Shown: positions 9,900-18,660 of the stretch, one piece after another
Layout of the letters: each line of letters opens with the position of its first letter
Position numbering within the stretch: position 1 is the first letter of the stretch
NCBI RefSeq assembly: GCF_023715645.1
Contig: NZ_JAMBOP010000005.1
Location: 62,001-126,000 of the forward strand
DNA from: Bacillus cytotoxicus
GTDB taxonomy: Bacteria > Bacillota > Bacilli > Bacillales > Bacillaceae_G
Direction of reading: 5' to 3'
Length of the DNA stretch: 64,000 nt
The notes under the pieces: model-generated
Told to the model about the DNA's origin: nothing
The model's database searches: none
What the model saw: the letters and a program-made list of their open reading frames with translations, nothing else
Made by a program: the position numbers and the translations under genes

Positions 9900-10091
9900 T
9901 TGTAGTTATTATTGCTTTATTCTAAATTAATTTCGGGTTATATATTGAAACAATTCTTAATTCAATTAATTTATTATAGAAAAGTCGTTTGAGTATCTAG
10001 AAAAATAACGATTATTTTTTATTTTTATACTTTTAACCTTTGGCTTCTTTATGTATTTACTTAGAGTAAAGGTTTAAGGAGAGTTTTGTTC

Positions 10092-11363
10092 ATGAAAATA
10101 TTGTGGCTTACAAATATCCCTCTCCCAGAGGCTAGCTTACTTCTAAATGAGGAAGTACTTCCTTTTGGGGGATGGTTAGTTAATGCATCTGCAACACTTT
10201 CGATAACAAATGGTGTGTCACTATCTGTTGCATTTCCTAATCAGAGACTTAATGATGTAAAAATATTGAAAGGAAAAGAAATTCAATATTATGCATTTCC
10301 TTCCGTAAATGGTAGAAATTTGAATCAAATCGATAATAACCAATACCTGGAGCTAATTGTAGAACAATGCAAACCAGATATTGTTCATATTTTTGGTACT
10401 GAATTTACTCATACGCTTTCAATGGTAAATATTTGTCGAAAGAAAAATATTAAGACTGTTGTATCTATCCAAGGTTTGGTATCTATTTATGCTAAACATT
10501 ATATGTTATCTTTACCTGTAAATGTTCAAAATAGATATACTTTTAGAGATTTATTAAAACTAAATAATATTAAAAGGCAACAGAAGGTATTTATTAAACG
10601 TGGGAAATTTGAAATTGAAGCATTAAGGAAAGTAAACCATGTTATTGGTAGAACTACTTGGGATAAAGCATGTTCTACTCAAATAAATCCAAATATAATT
10701 TATCATCATTGTGATGAAACATTAAGGGAAGAATTTTATAATCATCAGTGGGATATAAAAAAAGTAGACAGGCATTCTATTTTTTTAAGTCAGGGTTCTT
10801 ATCCTATAAAAGGTCTCCATTTTATGATTGAAGCCATGCCTGTGATATTAGAAAAGTTTCCTAATACAAAGTTATATATTGGAGGTACTGATATAACGAG
10901 TTCCAAAACTTTGAAGGAAAAGATGAAAATTTCATCTTATGGAAAGTATATCAAAGAGTTAATTAAGAAGTATAACCTTCAAGATAAAATTGTTTTTACT
11001 GGACTATTAAGTGAAAAACAAATGTGTGAAAGATACCTACAGTCGAATGTGTTTGTTTGTCCATCAACTATTGAAAATAGTCCCAATTCTTTAGGAGAAG
11101 CAATGATATTAGGTGTTCCCTGTGTTGCTTCAGATGTTGGTGGTGTGTCTGACATGTTAAAGCATAAAGAGGAAGGTTTTGTATATCAAACAGATGCTCC
11201 TTATATGTTAGCTCACTATGTGTGTGAAATATTTAAAAATGATGAGTCAGCTTTAGAATTTTCCGAAAATGCAAGAGTACATGCCTTAAAAACGCATGAC
11301 TCTATAAAAAATACAAAACGTCTAATAGAGATATATGAAGATATTTTGCAAAAGAAGGTATAG
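10092..11363 (+). CDS. Glycosyltransferase family 4
   Basis: About 423 aa. The start is ATG 10092, about nine bases after AAGGAGAG; in-frame TTG 10086 is too near the site. The N-terminal MKILWLTNIPLPEASLL and PDIVHIFGTEFTHTLSM belong to a GT-B fold, and the C-terminal FVCPSTIENSPNSLGEAMIL is a donor-site E-x7-E variant. The long gap before it (190 bp) has no gene. It is the third GT4-type enzyme in the polymer block, so the repeat unit has at least four or five sugars counting the priming residue and the GT2 enzyme. Confidence 0.87.
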   Translation: MKILWLTNIPLPEASLLLNEEVLPFGGWLVNASATLSITNGVSLSVAFPNQRLNDVKILKGKEIQYYAFPSVNGRNLNQIDNNQYLELIVEQCKPDIVHIFGTEFTHTLSMVNICRKKNIKTVVSIQGLVSIYAKHYMLSLPVNVQNRYTFRDLLKLNNIKRQQKVFIKRGKFEIEALRKVNHVIGRTTWDKACSTQINPNIIYHHCDETLREEFYNHQWDIKKVDRHSIFLSQGSYPIKGLHFMIEAMPVILEKFPNTKLYIGGTDITSSKTLKEKMKISSYGKYIKELIKKYNLQDKIVFTGLLSEKQMCERYLQSNVFVCPSTIENSPNSLGEAMILGVPCVASDVGGVSDMLKHKEEGFVYQTDAPYMLAHYVCEIFKNDESALEFSENARVHALKTHDSIKNTKRLIEIYEDILQKKV

Positions 11364-11366
11364 ATA

Positions 11367-12710
11367 TTGAAAGTTAAAAATATTATTGCATTATCGTTTG
11401 AACGAATAAAAGGTAATGAAGTCGCTGCAAAAATTATGCGTAATGCAAGTTGGCTAGTTGGGGACAAAGTCTTTACTATGATCATTGGTGTATTTGTTAT
11501 GGCACTAGTAGCTAGGTATTTGGGTCCAGAAAAGTACGGATTATATAATTATGCCTTAGCTTTTGTCACTTTGTTTACAGCTTTATCGACACTAGGGTTA
11601 GAAACATTATCTATTAAATCGATTGTACATCAAGAAGAAGAAGAGGGGACGATACTCTATACATCTTTAGTTTTACGAGTAATAGGGGGCACTTTTTTAA
11701 CCTTGTTGACCAGTGTAATTATTCGATTGTTTGCACCAAATGAACCTCTTGTTCATTTACTCGTAATGATTATGTCATTTACCATGATTTTTAAATCATT
11801 AGAGGTTATTGAATATTGGATACAGGCACATCAAAAATCGAAAATATCTTCGTTAATTCGTATGGGTGCATACGTTTTTTCTGCTCTACTCAAAGTAACT
11901 TTCGTGTTTTTGAAGGGAAGTTTGTTCCATCTAGCTCTCATTTATATGTCTGATGCATTGATTGTAGGGATAGCGTTAGTTATTGCATATTTTAAAAATA
12001 GAACATCTTATACAAAGTGGAAATTTAATTTTCAATATGCCAAAAAAATATTATCGCAAAGCTGGTATTTAATTCTTTCAGGGCTTATGGTAACGCTTTA
12101 TATGCAACTTGACAAGGTGATGTTGGGCTCCATGTTGACAAATAAAAAGGAATTAGGTATGTATTCAGCTGCAACTCAAATTGCGAACATGTGGTATTTT
12201 GTACCTTTAGCTGTTATTACCTCATTCCAGCCTATTATTATGAAGAAAAAATTAGAAACTGATGAAAAGTATATAAATGCTATGCAAACTTTGTATTCAA
12301 TTGTTGCATGGATTGGAATAGCGTTTGGACTGTTTATCATTCTATTTTCAGATTTTATTGTGTCAATTTTATATGGACAAGAATATAATCGAGCAGCGGA
12401 TATAATTACAGTGAGCGTATGGGCTGGTACTTTTGCAACGTTAGGATCTGCAAGATCAATTTGGCTATTAGTTGAAAATCTGCAGAAGTATACGTTATTT
12501 TATACTTTAGTAGGTTTGGTAATAAATGTAGGCTTGAATTATCTATTAATACCTACTTATGGTGGATTTGGGGCAGCGTTTGCAACTCTTATAGCCCAAA
12601 TTTTTGCAAATGTCTTTGCGCTAGCTCTTTTCAAAAAAACACGAATATCCAGCGTCATGATTATAAAGGCATTTTCCCCAAAATATTTATTTAATTTGAG
12701 GAAGCTATAA
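11367..12710 (+). CDS. Wzx-type oligosaccharide flippase
   Basis: 447 aa with about 12-14 predicted membrane segments, MOP superfamily. The N-terminal VARYLGPEKYGLYNYALAF is the classic polysaccharide-exporter signature. It moves the undecaprenyl-linked repeat unit from the inner to the outer leaflet for the polymerase. The start is TTG 11367 just after the previous stop, with AGAAGG upstream. The final 15 residues are basic and probably cytoplasmic. Confidence 0.92.
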   Translation: MKVKNIIALSFERIKGNEVAAKIMRNASWLVGDKVFTMIIGVFVMALVARYLGPEKYGLYNYALAFVTLFTALSTLGLETLSIKSIVHQEEEEGTILYTSLVLRVIGGTFLTLLTSVIIRLFAPNEPLVHLLVMIMSFTMIFKSLEVIEYWIQAHQKSKISSLIRMGAYVFSALLKVTFVFLKGSLFHLALIYMSDALIVGIALVIAYFKNRTSYTKWKFNFQYAKKILSQSWYLILSGLMVTLYMQLDKVMLGSMLTNKKELGMYSAATQIANMWYFVPLAVITSFQPIIMKKKLETDEKYINAMQTLYSIVAWIGIAFGLFIILFSDFIVSILYGQEYNRAADIITVSVWAGTFATLGSARSIWLLVENLQKYTLFYTLVGLVINVGLNYLLIPTYGGFGAAFATLIAQIFANVFALALFKKTRISSVMIIKAFSPKYLFNLRKL

Positions 12711-12734
12711 ATTTTAAATAATGGAGGCAGTTTA

Positions 12735-13646
12735 ATGTTAGCTCCGGTTATAATTTTTGTTTACAATCGACCTGAACATACAATAAAAACAATTGAAGCT
12801 TTGGCTAAAAATAAATTAGCAAGAGAATCCACAGTCTTTATTTTTTCTGATGCAGCTAAGAATGAGAACTCTTTGGAAAAGGTAAGAGCAGTGCGAGAGT
12901 ATATTGATACTATCGAAGAAAAAAAGTATTTTAAATCACTTACGATTAAGAAGGCAGATATAAATAAAGGACTAGCTAAATCTGTAATTGGTGGAGTTAG
13001 CGAAATTATTAACGAATATGGAAAAGTAATTGTTTTAGAAGATGATTTAATAACTACACCTGATTTTTTAACGTATATGAATGATGGGCTAAATTATTAC
13101 AATGACTTAGATAAGGTTTGGTCAATCAGTGGGTATAATATACCAATTGCATTTCCTGAAGGCTATAAGAGTGAGATTTATTATTCTTATAGAGGATGCA
13201 GTTGGGGATGGGCAACATGGAAGAATAGATGGAATCAAGTGGATTGGGATGTAAAAGACTACATGGATTTTAAAGAGAACAGACGCTTAAGAAATCAATT
13301 TAATCGTGGTGGGAGAGACATGGCAAATATGTTAGATTCCCAAATGGAAGGAATTATAGATTCGTGGGCAATTCGTTGGTGCTACACACAATCAAAAAAA
13401 GATTTGCTTACTGTATATCCCGTTAAGTCGCGAATAAAAAATATTGGATTAGATGGTTCTGGAACGCATAGTGGGATTACAGCTCATTATGATGTAGAAA
13501 TTGATGAAACTTTCACGAAATGTACCTTTGATGATCCAGGTTTAAACAAAGATATACTGAAGAATTTTCAGAATCATTATGGTACCCGTCTAGAATACTA
13601 TTTAGTTAAACCAAAACGTTTTATAAAAAAATTATTGAGGGTGTGA
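12735..13646 (+). CDS. Glycosyltransferase family 2 (GNT-I-like GT-A fold)
   Basis: 303 aa with ATG start and the site ATGGAGGCAG upstream. It begins [20 protein letters not shown], typical of GT-A transferases, and has [15 protein letters not shown], where EDD is the metal and nucleotide-sugar binding acidic motif. [20 protein letters not shown] is a signature of a GT2 group found in bacterial polysaccharide clusters and related to the fold of N-acetylglucosaminyltransferase I. It acts in the cytoplasm; the donor is unknown. Confidence 0.85.
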   Translation: MLAPVIIFVYNRPEHTIKTIEALAKNKLARESTVFIFSDAAKNENSLEKVRAVREYIDTIEEKKYFKSLTIKKADINKGLAKSVIGGVSEIINEYGKVIVLEDDLITTPDFLTYMNDGLNYYNDLDKVWSISGYNIPIAFPEGYKSEIYYSYRGCSWGWATWKNRWNQVDWDVKDYMDFKENRRLRNQFNRGGRDMANMLDSQMEGIIDSWAIRWCYTQSKKDLLTVYPVKSRIKNIGLDGSGTHSGITAHYDVEIDETFTKCTFDDPGLNKDILKNFQNHYGTRLEYYLVKPKRFIKKLLRV

Positions 13647-13651
13647 TTGAA

Positions 13652-14818
13652 GTGAAAATCACAATAGCAGGAACAGGTTATGTGGGCTTATCTAATGCAG
13701 TCTTATTAGCTCAACATAATGAAGTAATAGCACTTGATATTATTGAAGAAAAAGTAAATATGATTAATAGTAGGAAATCACCTATTATAGATAATGAGAT
13801 TGAAGAATTCTTAGCAACAAAAGAGTTAAATCTAATTGCTACTACGGATAATTATAAGGCATTCAAAGATGCAGAGTACGTTATTATTGCAACACCGACA
13901 AATTATGACCCAGATAAGAACTATTTTAATACAAGAACTGTCGAAGCTGTGATTGCTAATGTTTTATCCATTAATCCAGAAGCTATAATGATAATTAAAT
14001 CAACAGTCCCGGTAGGTTATACAGAGAAGGTAAAAGAGAAGTTCGAAACAGATAATATTATTTTCTCACCAGAGTTTTTAAGAGAAGGTAAAGCATTATA
14101 CGATAACTTATATCCTTCTCGTATAATTGTTGGTGAAAAGTCCGAAAGAGCAAGGGTATTTGCGGACTTATTAGTTCAAGGAGCTATTAAGGAAGATATT
14201 TCTGTATTATTTACAAATTCAACTGAAGCAGAAGCAATTAAATTATTTGCTAACACATATCTAGCCATGAGAGTGGCTTTTTTCAATGAATTAGATTCAT
14301 ATGCAGAAGTAAGAGAGCTAGATACAAAACAAATTATTGATGGGGTTGGGCTAGATTCGCGCATAGGTAATCACTATAACAACCCATCTTTTGGGTATGG
14401 CGGCTACTGTCTGCCTAAAGATACGAAACAGTTATTAGCAAATTATGCGGATGTTCCTAATAATATAATGACAGCAATTGTTGATGCAAATAGAACGAGA
14501 AAAGATCACATTGCAGAAATGATTATAAAGAGGAAACCTAAGGCTGTAGGTATATATAGACTTACCATGAAAATGGATTCAGATAATTTTAGACAATCAG
14601 CTGTTCAGGGGATTATGAAGCGTATTAAAGCAAAAGGAATTGAAGTTGTTGTATACGAACCAACTCTCCATGAAGAGACATTTTATAATTCTAGAGTCAT
14701 TAATGACTTTGAAGAGTTTAAGAGGATAAGTGACGTAATCGTGGCTAATAGATTAGCCGATGATTTACGTGAGGTAGAGGATAAGGTGTACACAAGAGAT
14801 TTGTTTAGTAGGGATTAA
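13652..14818 (+). CDS. UDP-glucose 6-dehydrogenase (HasB-type)
   Basis: About 388 aa. It oxidises UDP-glucose to UDP-glucuronate with two NAD+. The N-terminal [17 protein letters not shown] binds [31 protein letters not shown] and [15 protein letters not shown] follow, with the catalytic Cys near residue 253. The close resemblance to HasB/Cap3A short-type enzymes rather than ManNAc dehydrogenases indicates glucose as substrate. I favour GTG 13652, eight bases after GAGGGTG; an in-frame GTG at 13643 would overlap the previous stop. Glucuronate in the polymer follows from this enzyme. Confidence 0.9.
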   Translation: MKITIAGTGYVGLSNAVLLAQHNEVIALDIIEEKVNMINSRKSPIIDNEIEEFLATKELNLIATTDNYKAFKDAEYVIIATPTNYDPDKNYFNTRTVEAVIANVLSINPEAIMIIKSTVPVGYTEKVKEKFETDNIIFSPEFLREGKALYDNLYPSRIIVGEKSERARVFADLLVQGAIKEDISVLFTNSTEAEAIKLFANTYLAMRVAFFNELDSYAEVRELDTKQIIDGVGLDSRIGNHYNNPSFGYGGYCLPKDTKQLLANYADVPNNIMTAIVDANRTRKDHIAEMIIKRKPKAVGIYRLTMKMDSDNFRQSAVQGIMKRIKAKGIEVVVYEPTLHEETFYNSRVINDFEEFKRISDVIVANRLADDLREVEDKVYTRDLFSRD

Positions 14819-14852
14819 AAACCAAGCAATATAGTTATTATTTTTCTGACTT

Positions 14853-15125
14853 GAACGAGTAGAAGCATATAATCTTGGGACAGGAAATGGTTATAGCGTC
14901 TTAGAAATGGTACAAGCATTCGAGAAAGTGTCAGGGAAAACGATTCCTTATAAGGTTACAGAGCGAAGACCAGGTGATGTGGCAATATGCTTTGCTGATC
15001 CTTCCAAAGCCGAAAGAGAATTGGGATGGAAAGCAGAACGAGGAATCGAAGAAATGCGCGCAGATTCATGGAGATGGTAGTCTAATAATAAGTATGGTTA
15101 TAAACATGAGCAGATTATTAGGTAA
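14853..15125 (+). pseudogene. galE: 3' remnant of UDP-glucose 4-epimerase gene
   Basis: The frame from 14853 reads [18 protein letters not shown], then [18 protein letters not shown] and [20 protein letters not shown], which is the C-terminal third of GalE. The start and the SDR core are missing. The normal WQ codon pair near the end reads TGG TAG (stop at 15078-15080), after which the frame continues QSNNKYGYKH-like to a natural stop at 15123-15125. So the copy is both 5' truncated and nonsense-mutated. An intact galE must be elsewhere if UDP-Gal is needed. Confidence 0.85.
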
Positions 15126-15488
15126 AAGATACATGTACTAATAGAGGTTGGGACTAATAGAAAGTATCTTCTTATTGGTGACGATGTAGGTGTACATATA
15201 GTCTCCTGTAGCAGTATGAGACAAAGGGAATGTATAATATAGAGAATGAAGTTATATTTTCGGCCTTGAAATTAGTAGAAGGATGCGAAATTGTGACTGA
15301 TAAAAAGTTGAATATATCATATAATGGTTCTAGTTCAACTGATTTGTCTATATTAGTATCATTAGTGAATACAACCTACCATATTTTTGTTGAAGAGGCT
15401 ATTCACTTTTCTTAGTCTTAGCGAAATCAGTTCTTCAGCGGATCTAAGTATAAAGAATCAGTGCACAAACAGAAAGAAGGTTAAACGG
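15126..15488 (+). other. Non-coding stretch between galE remnant and LCP gene
   Basis: A 61-codon open stretch at 15230-15415 has its ATG only two bases after AAGGGA and no recognisable similarity, so I do not call it a gene. The end of the stretch supplies the ribosome binding site GAAAGAAGG (15473-15481) for the LCP gene. It may be residue of lost cluster genes. Confidence 0.4.
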
Positions 15489-16412
15489 ATGAAAAAGAAA
15501 ATCCTATTTTGGATATTAGGGATTGTAGGAGTACTTGTAATTGGAACAGGAGCTTATGCTTATCATGTATATTCTTCAGTTTCTAATACATTAAGTGACG
15601 TCCATAAGCCATTGCAACGTGATAAAGATAATAGCAAGGGAGCAGAAGAGGCAAAAGCTAAGGTTAAAGAAGCTCAACCTGTTTCCATTTTGTTATTAGG
15701 TGCAGATGAGCGTGGAGATGATAAGGGACGTTCGGACTCCTTAATGGTTATTACGTTAAATCCAAAAACAAAATCAATGAAAACAGTAAGTATTCCACGT
15801 GATACATATACAGAGATTGTTGGTAAAGGTAAAAAAGATAAAATTAACCATGCTTATGCATTTGGCGGCGTGGACATGTCTGTTGCAACAGTAGAGAAAT
15901 TTTTAGATGTACCAATTAATTATTACATTGAAGTAAATATGGAAGGTTTTAAAGATATTGTTGACGCTGTTGGCGGTGTAGATGTAAATAATGATTTAGA
16001 TTTTACGCAGGATGCACATCACTTTGCTAAAGGAAATATTCATTTAACAGGTGATGAGGCATTAGCATATACTCGTATGCGTAAACAAGATCCTCGCGGT
16101 GATTTCGGTCGTCAAATGCGTCAGCGTCAAGTAATGCAGGCTGTTATTTCAAAAGGTGCTAACGTCTCATCGCTTGCTAACTATGGTGATGTATTGAAGG
16201 CGGTTCAGAAGAACGTGAAAACAAATTTAACACAAGATCAAATGTTTGATATGCAAAAGAACTACAAAGATTGTTTGCAAAATAAAGAGGATATTCAAAT
16301 TCCTGGAGATGGTCATATACAAGATAAAATTTGGTACTATTTTGTACCAGATCAAGACCGTCAAAACTTATCTAATAAATTAAAAGAACATCTTGAAGTA
16401 GGTAAGAAGTAA
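15489..16412 (+). CDS. LytR-CpsA-Psr (LCP) family wall polymer ligase
   Basis: 307 aa. The start is ATG 15489 after GAAAGAAGG; upstream in-frame codons lack a site. A single N-terminal membrane anchor (residues ~5-25) is followed by the extracytoplasmic LCP domain: SILLLGADERGDDKGRSDSL, VSIPRDTYTEI and KINHAYAFGG contain the Arg/Asp residues that bind the polyprenyl pyrophosphate. LCP enzymes transfer lipid-linked glycopolymers to peptidoglycan. Its place at the end of the polysaccharide cluster suggests it anchors this polymer. The DPRGDFGRQMRQRQVMQAV segment is a family hallmark. Confidence 0.93.
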   Translation: MKKKILFWILGIVGVLVIGTGAYAYHVYSSVSNTLSDVHKPLQRDKDNSKGAEEAKAKVKEAQPVSILLLGADERGDDKGRSDSLMVITLNPKTKSMKTVSIPRDTYTEIVGKGKKDKINHAYAFGGVDMSVATVEKFLDVPINYYIEVNMEGFKDIVDAVGGVDVNNDLDFTQDAHHFAKGNIHLTGDEALAYTRMRKQDPRGDFGRQMRQRQVMQAVISKGANVSSLANYGDVLKAVQKNVKTNLTQDQMFDMQKNYKDCLQNKEDIQIPGDGHIQDKIWYYFVPDQDRQNLSNKLKEHLEVGKK

Positions 16413-16420
16413 TCTTTCAC

Positions 16421-16457
16421 AAACCCAACTACTCCCGCGGTAGTTGGGTTTATTTTT
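16421..16457 (+). terminator. Rho-independent terminator after LCP gene
   Basis: AAACCCAACTAC and GTAGTTGGGTTT form a 12 bp stem around TCCCGCG, followed by ATTTTTA. Confidence 0.9.
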
Positions 16458-16512
16458 ACATGCTTTTATACTAATATATATGTAGTATGAAATGAACAGA
16501 TGGGGTGAACGA

Positions 16513-17337
16513 ATGAATAAAAAAGCATTACTTGTGCTTTTTGTTTTTGTGTTGTTTGTTGCTTCCGTTGTGAGCGGTAAGTTGTATTGGAATAAGAAGG
16601 TTGCCAATGCAACGCAGCGAACGGGTGAAACAAAGCAAGAGACGAAAGTGAAGGAAGTAAGTACGCAAGAACAAAGTGCACCGAAAGAAGAGAAAAAAAC
16701 GGAAACAAAAGGATCTTTTAACGAAGCATATGCAAAGAATTTACCTGCTGCGGTGAAGGAGAAGTTGAAGAAGGCAGCAGCTGATAAGAAGGCTGTGAAC
16801 CTTGTGATTGTTGGGGATCAAGCTTCAACGGCTGATGCTTGGCCAGCGAAATTGACTGCTAATTTAAAGCAGGCGTATGGTGAAGGGCTTTGGAATGTTA
16901 CTGTGAAAGAGTTTAAGGATGAAAGTACAGATGATTTAATTGCACATAAGCGTGATAAAGAAATTGCAGATGCAAAGCCAGATGTGATCTTATTCGAACC
17001 GCCGTTTGTTACAGATAATAGTAAATCGGGTAACGGTAATTCTGTAGCAAATACGCAAAAGTTTGTAAAATCATTGCAAGCAGGGGCGAAAGATGCGGTA
17101 ATTATGATTCAACCGCCAAACCCGGTGTATAATGCAAAGAATTATCCGAAAGCGATTGCTGCTTTGAAGCAGCTTGCTGAGCAAAACGGTTATACATATA
17201 TTAATCATTGGGAAGTATGGCCGGATCCAACGACGAAGGGTATTTTACCATATTTACAAGATGAGTTTGGTTTCCCGAGTGCGAAGGGCCATGAGCTTTG
17301 GGCACAGTATGTGACGAATTATTTTGTTGCAAAATAA
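16513..17337 (+). CDS. Exported SGNH/GDSL-fold hydrolase-like protein
   Basis: 274 aa. The start is ATG 16513 after GGGGTGAACG. A membrane anchor or signal occupies residues ~5-24, followed by a charged linker rich in K, E, T and Q to ~residue 70. The domain begins VNLVIVGDQASTADAWPAK, which sits where SGNH enzymes have GDSxT, and ends FGFPSAKGHELWAQYV, where the family has DxxHP-like residues. The usual nucleophile position GDS reads GDQ, with Ser two residues later, and the Asp before the His is absent, so activity is uncertain. It may modify extracellular polysaccharide given its neighbour, but that is inference. Confidence 0.75.
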   Translation: MNKKALLVLFVFVLFVASVVSGKLYWNKKVANATQRTGETKQETKVKEVSTQEQSAPKEEKKTETKGSFNEAYAKNLPAAVKEKLKKAAADKKAVNLVIVGDQASTADAWPAKLTANLKQAYGEGLWNVTVKEFKDESTDDLIAHKRDKEIADAKPDVILFEPPFVTDNSKSGNGNSVANTQKFVKSLQAGAKDAVIMIQPPNPVYNAKNYPKAIAALKQLAEQNGYTYINHWEVWPDPTTKGILPYLQDEFGFPSAKGHELWAQYVTNYFVAK

Positions 17338-17370
17338 TGCTAGTTTAGCAGAATGATTAGGGAATATAAT

Positions 17371-17419
17371 AGAGGGAATTGTCGTCAATATATAGTCGAT
17401 AATTCTCTCTATTTTTATT
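17371..17419 (+). terminator. Terminator after SGNH-like gene
   Basis: AGAGGGAATTGTCG pairs with CGATAATTCTCTCT, followed by ATTTTTATTT. Confidence 0.85.
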
Positions 17420-17454
17420 TCAGCTGTTTGTTATACTATATAAATCACAAAGAA

Positions 17455-17655
17455 ATTGCGGCAATGCACGGCCAGATGCTCTCGTCCTCCTTAAAAAGAA
17501 AAGAGGGTGTATATGTCGCTGTTATGAAGAAAATAACATGACCGCTACTTGCTTTCTCCTTTTGTTTTAAACCTAGCATGTGGCAGGAACAGGTCCTGAC
17601 CGCTGCAATGCACGGCCAGATGCTCTCGCCCTCCTTAAAAAGAAAAGAGGGTTTT
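17455..17655 (+). repeat. Two tandem copies (first partial) of the bcr-like dispersed repeat
   Basis: Two copies of the core CACGGCCAGATGCTCTCG followed by CCTCCTTAAAAAGAAAAGAGGG. The second also has the upstream half with TTTGTTTTAAACC, GCATGTGGCAGGAA and CCTGACCGCT. These features recur some twenty times in the window. Confidence 0.85.
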
Positions 17656-17668
17656 ATATTGTTAGTTA

Positions 17669-17946
17669 GTAACTACTCAGTCATACATTTCATTTAGAAG
17701 TTTGGTAAGGAGTATGATTCCAGCGAAAATGCGCCTCATTACCTATAGAAAGTTATTTTCATTTTCCAGCATATAGATTGCTGTCATGAAGATAAAAATG
17801 GACCTACACCTCGCTACCTCTCTTTGTTTTAACACTTTGCGCGTGGCAGGAAGAGGCCCTGACCGCTCCTATGCACGGCCAGTCCCTCTCGCCTATTTAA
17901 AAAAGTGCTTTTCTGCCCTTTTTTCATAGAGTGACTGGGTAGTTAC
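17669..17946 (+). mobile_element. MITE-like element A with 15 bp terminal inverted repeats and 8 bp target duplication
   Basis: The left end is GTAACTACTCAGTCA (17669-17683) and the right end TGACTGGGTAGTTAC (17932-17946), inverted at 14 of 15 positions. The flanks are GTTAGTTA at 17661-17668 and GTTAGTTA at 17947-17954, a perfect 8 bp duplication. The 278 bp interior has no gene and carries a bcr-like core. It ends 32 bp before the response regulator start, so it may carry or displace that operon's promoter. Confidence 0.85.
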
Positions 17947-17978
17947 GTTAGTTATATAGCTTCAAAAGGAGGAACACC

Positions 17979-18650
17979 ATGAAAATACTCGTAGTCGATG
18001 ATGAATCGAGCATTTGTAATTTAATTCGGATGCAGTTAGAGATGGAAGGATATGAAGTACTGACAGCTGCGAATGGCAATGAAGCGCTGCAAAGATGGGA
18101 AGAGAAGCCTGATGTATTGATTTTAGATGTGATGCTTCCTGATATAGATGGTTATGAGCTTCTTCGGTTGTTTCGGGAGAAGGATCGCGATATTCCGGTG
18201 TTAATGTTAACGGCGAAGAGTCAGATGAATGATAAGTTGCTTGGTTTGCAGCTTGGGGCTGATGATTATGTGACGAAGCCTTTTCATTATGCAGAGTTGA
18301 TTCTACGTGTGAAAAATATGGCACGGCGTGTGCAGAAGAAGGAAACGATTTATCATCATGATGTGATTCAAGTTGGTGCGTTTGTGATTTGTCCAAAGGA
18401 ACGAAAGTTACATGTGAATGGGCAAGAAATTCATTTGACGTACCGCGAGTTTAATTTGTGTCAGTTGTTTGTGATGAATCCTCAGCGGGTTTTTATGCGA
18501 GATGAGTTGTTAGAGAAAGTATGGGGGTTTGAATATATCGGCAATACGAGAGCGGTTGATATTATGGTGCAGCGTCTGCGGAAGAAGCTTGGGATTTGCG
18601 GAGAGAGTATTAAAACGATTTATGGCGTTGGCTATAAGTTAGATTGTTAA
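17979..18650 (+). CDS. OmpR/PhoB-family response regulator
   Basis: 223 aa with ATG start after AAAGGAGGA. The receiver domain (1-~115) has the acidic pocket VDDE, phospho-acceptor Asp 50 in LILDVMLPDIDGYE, LTAKS and TKPFHY. The C-terminal winged helix (~125-223) includes LTYREFNLCQLF and VDIMVQRLRKKLG, the DNA-recognition part. The kinase gene follows 10 bp later. The operon ends with a binding lipoprotein and an organophosphate antiporter, so the regulator probably controls the transporter gene in response to an external phosphorylated compound. Confidence 0.93.
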   Translation: MKILVVDDESSICNLIRMQLEMEGYEVLTAANGNEALQRWEEKPDVLILDVMLPDIDGYELLRLFREKDRDIPVLMLTAKSQMNDKLLGLQLGADDYVTKPFHYAELILRVKNMARRVQKKETIYHHDVIQVGAFVICPKERKLHVNGQEIHLTYREFNLCQLFVMNPQRVFMRDELLEKVWGFEYIGNTRAVDIMVQRLRKKLGICGESIKTIYGVGYKLDC

Positions 18651-18660
18651 AGGTGATTTG

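Noticed and set aside
15230-15415. 61-codon open frame between galE remnant and LCP gene
   Set aside because: Poor start spacing and no recognisable similarity; it lies in a region of decayed genes.
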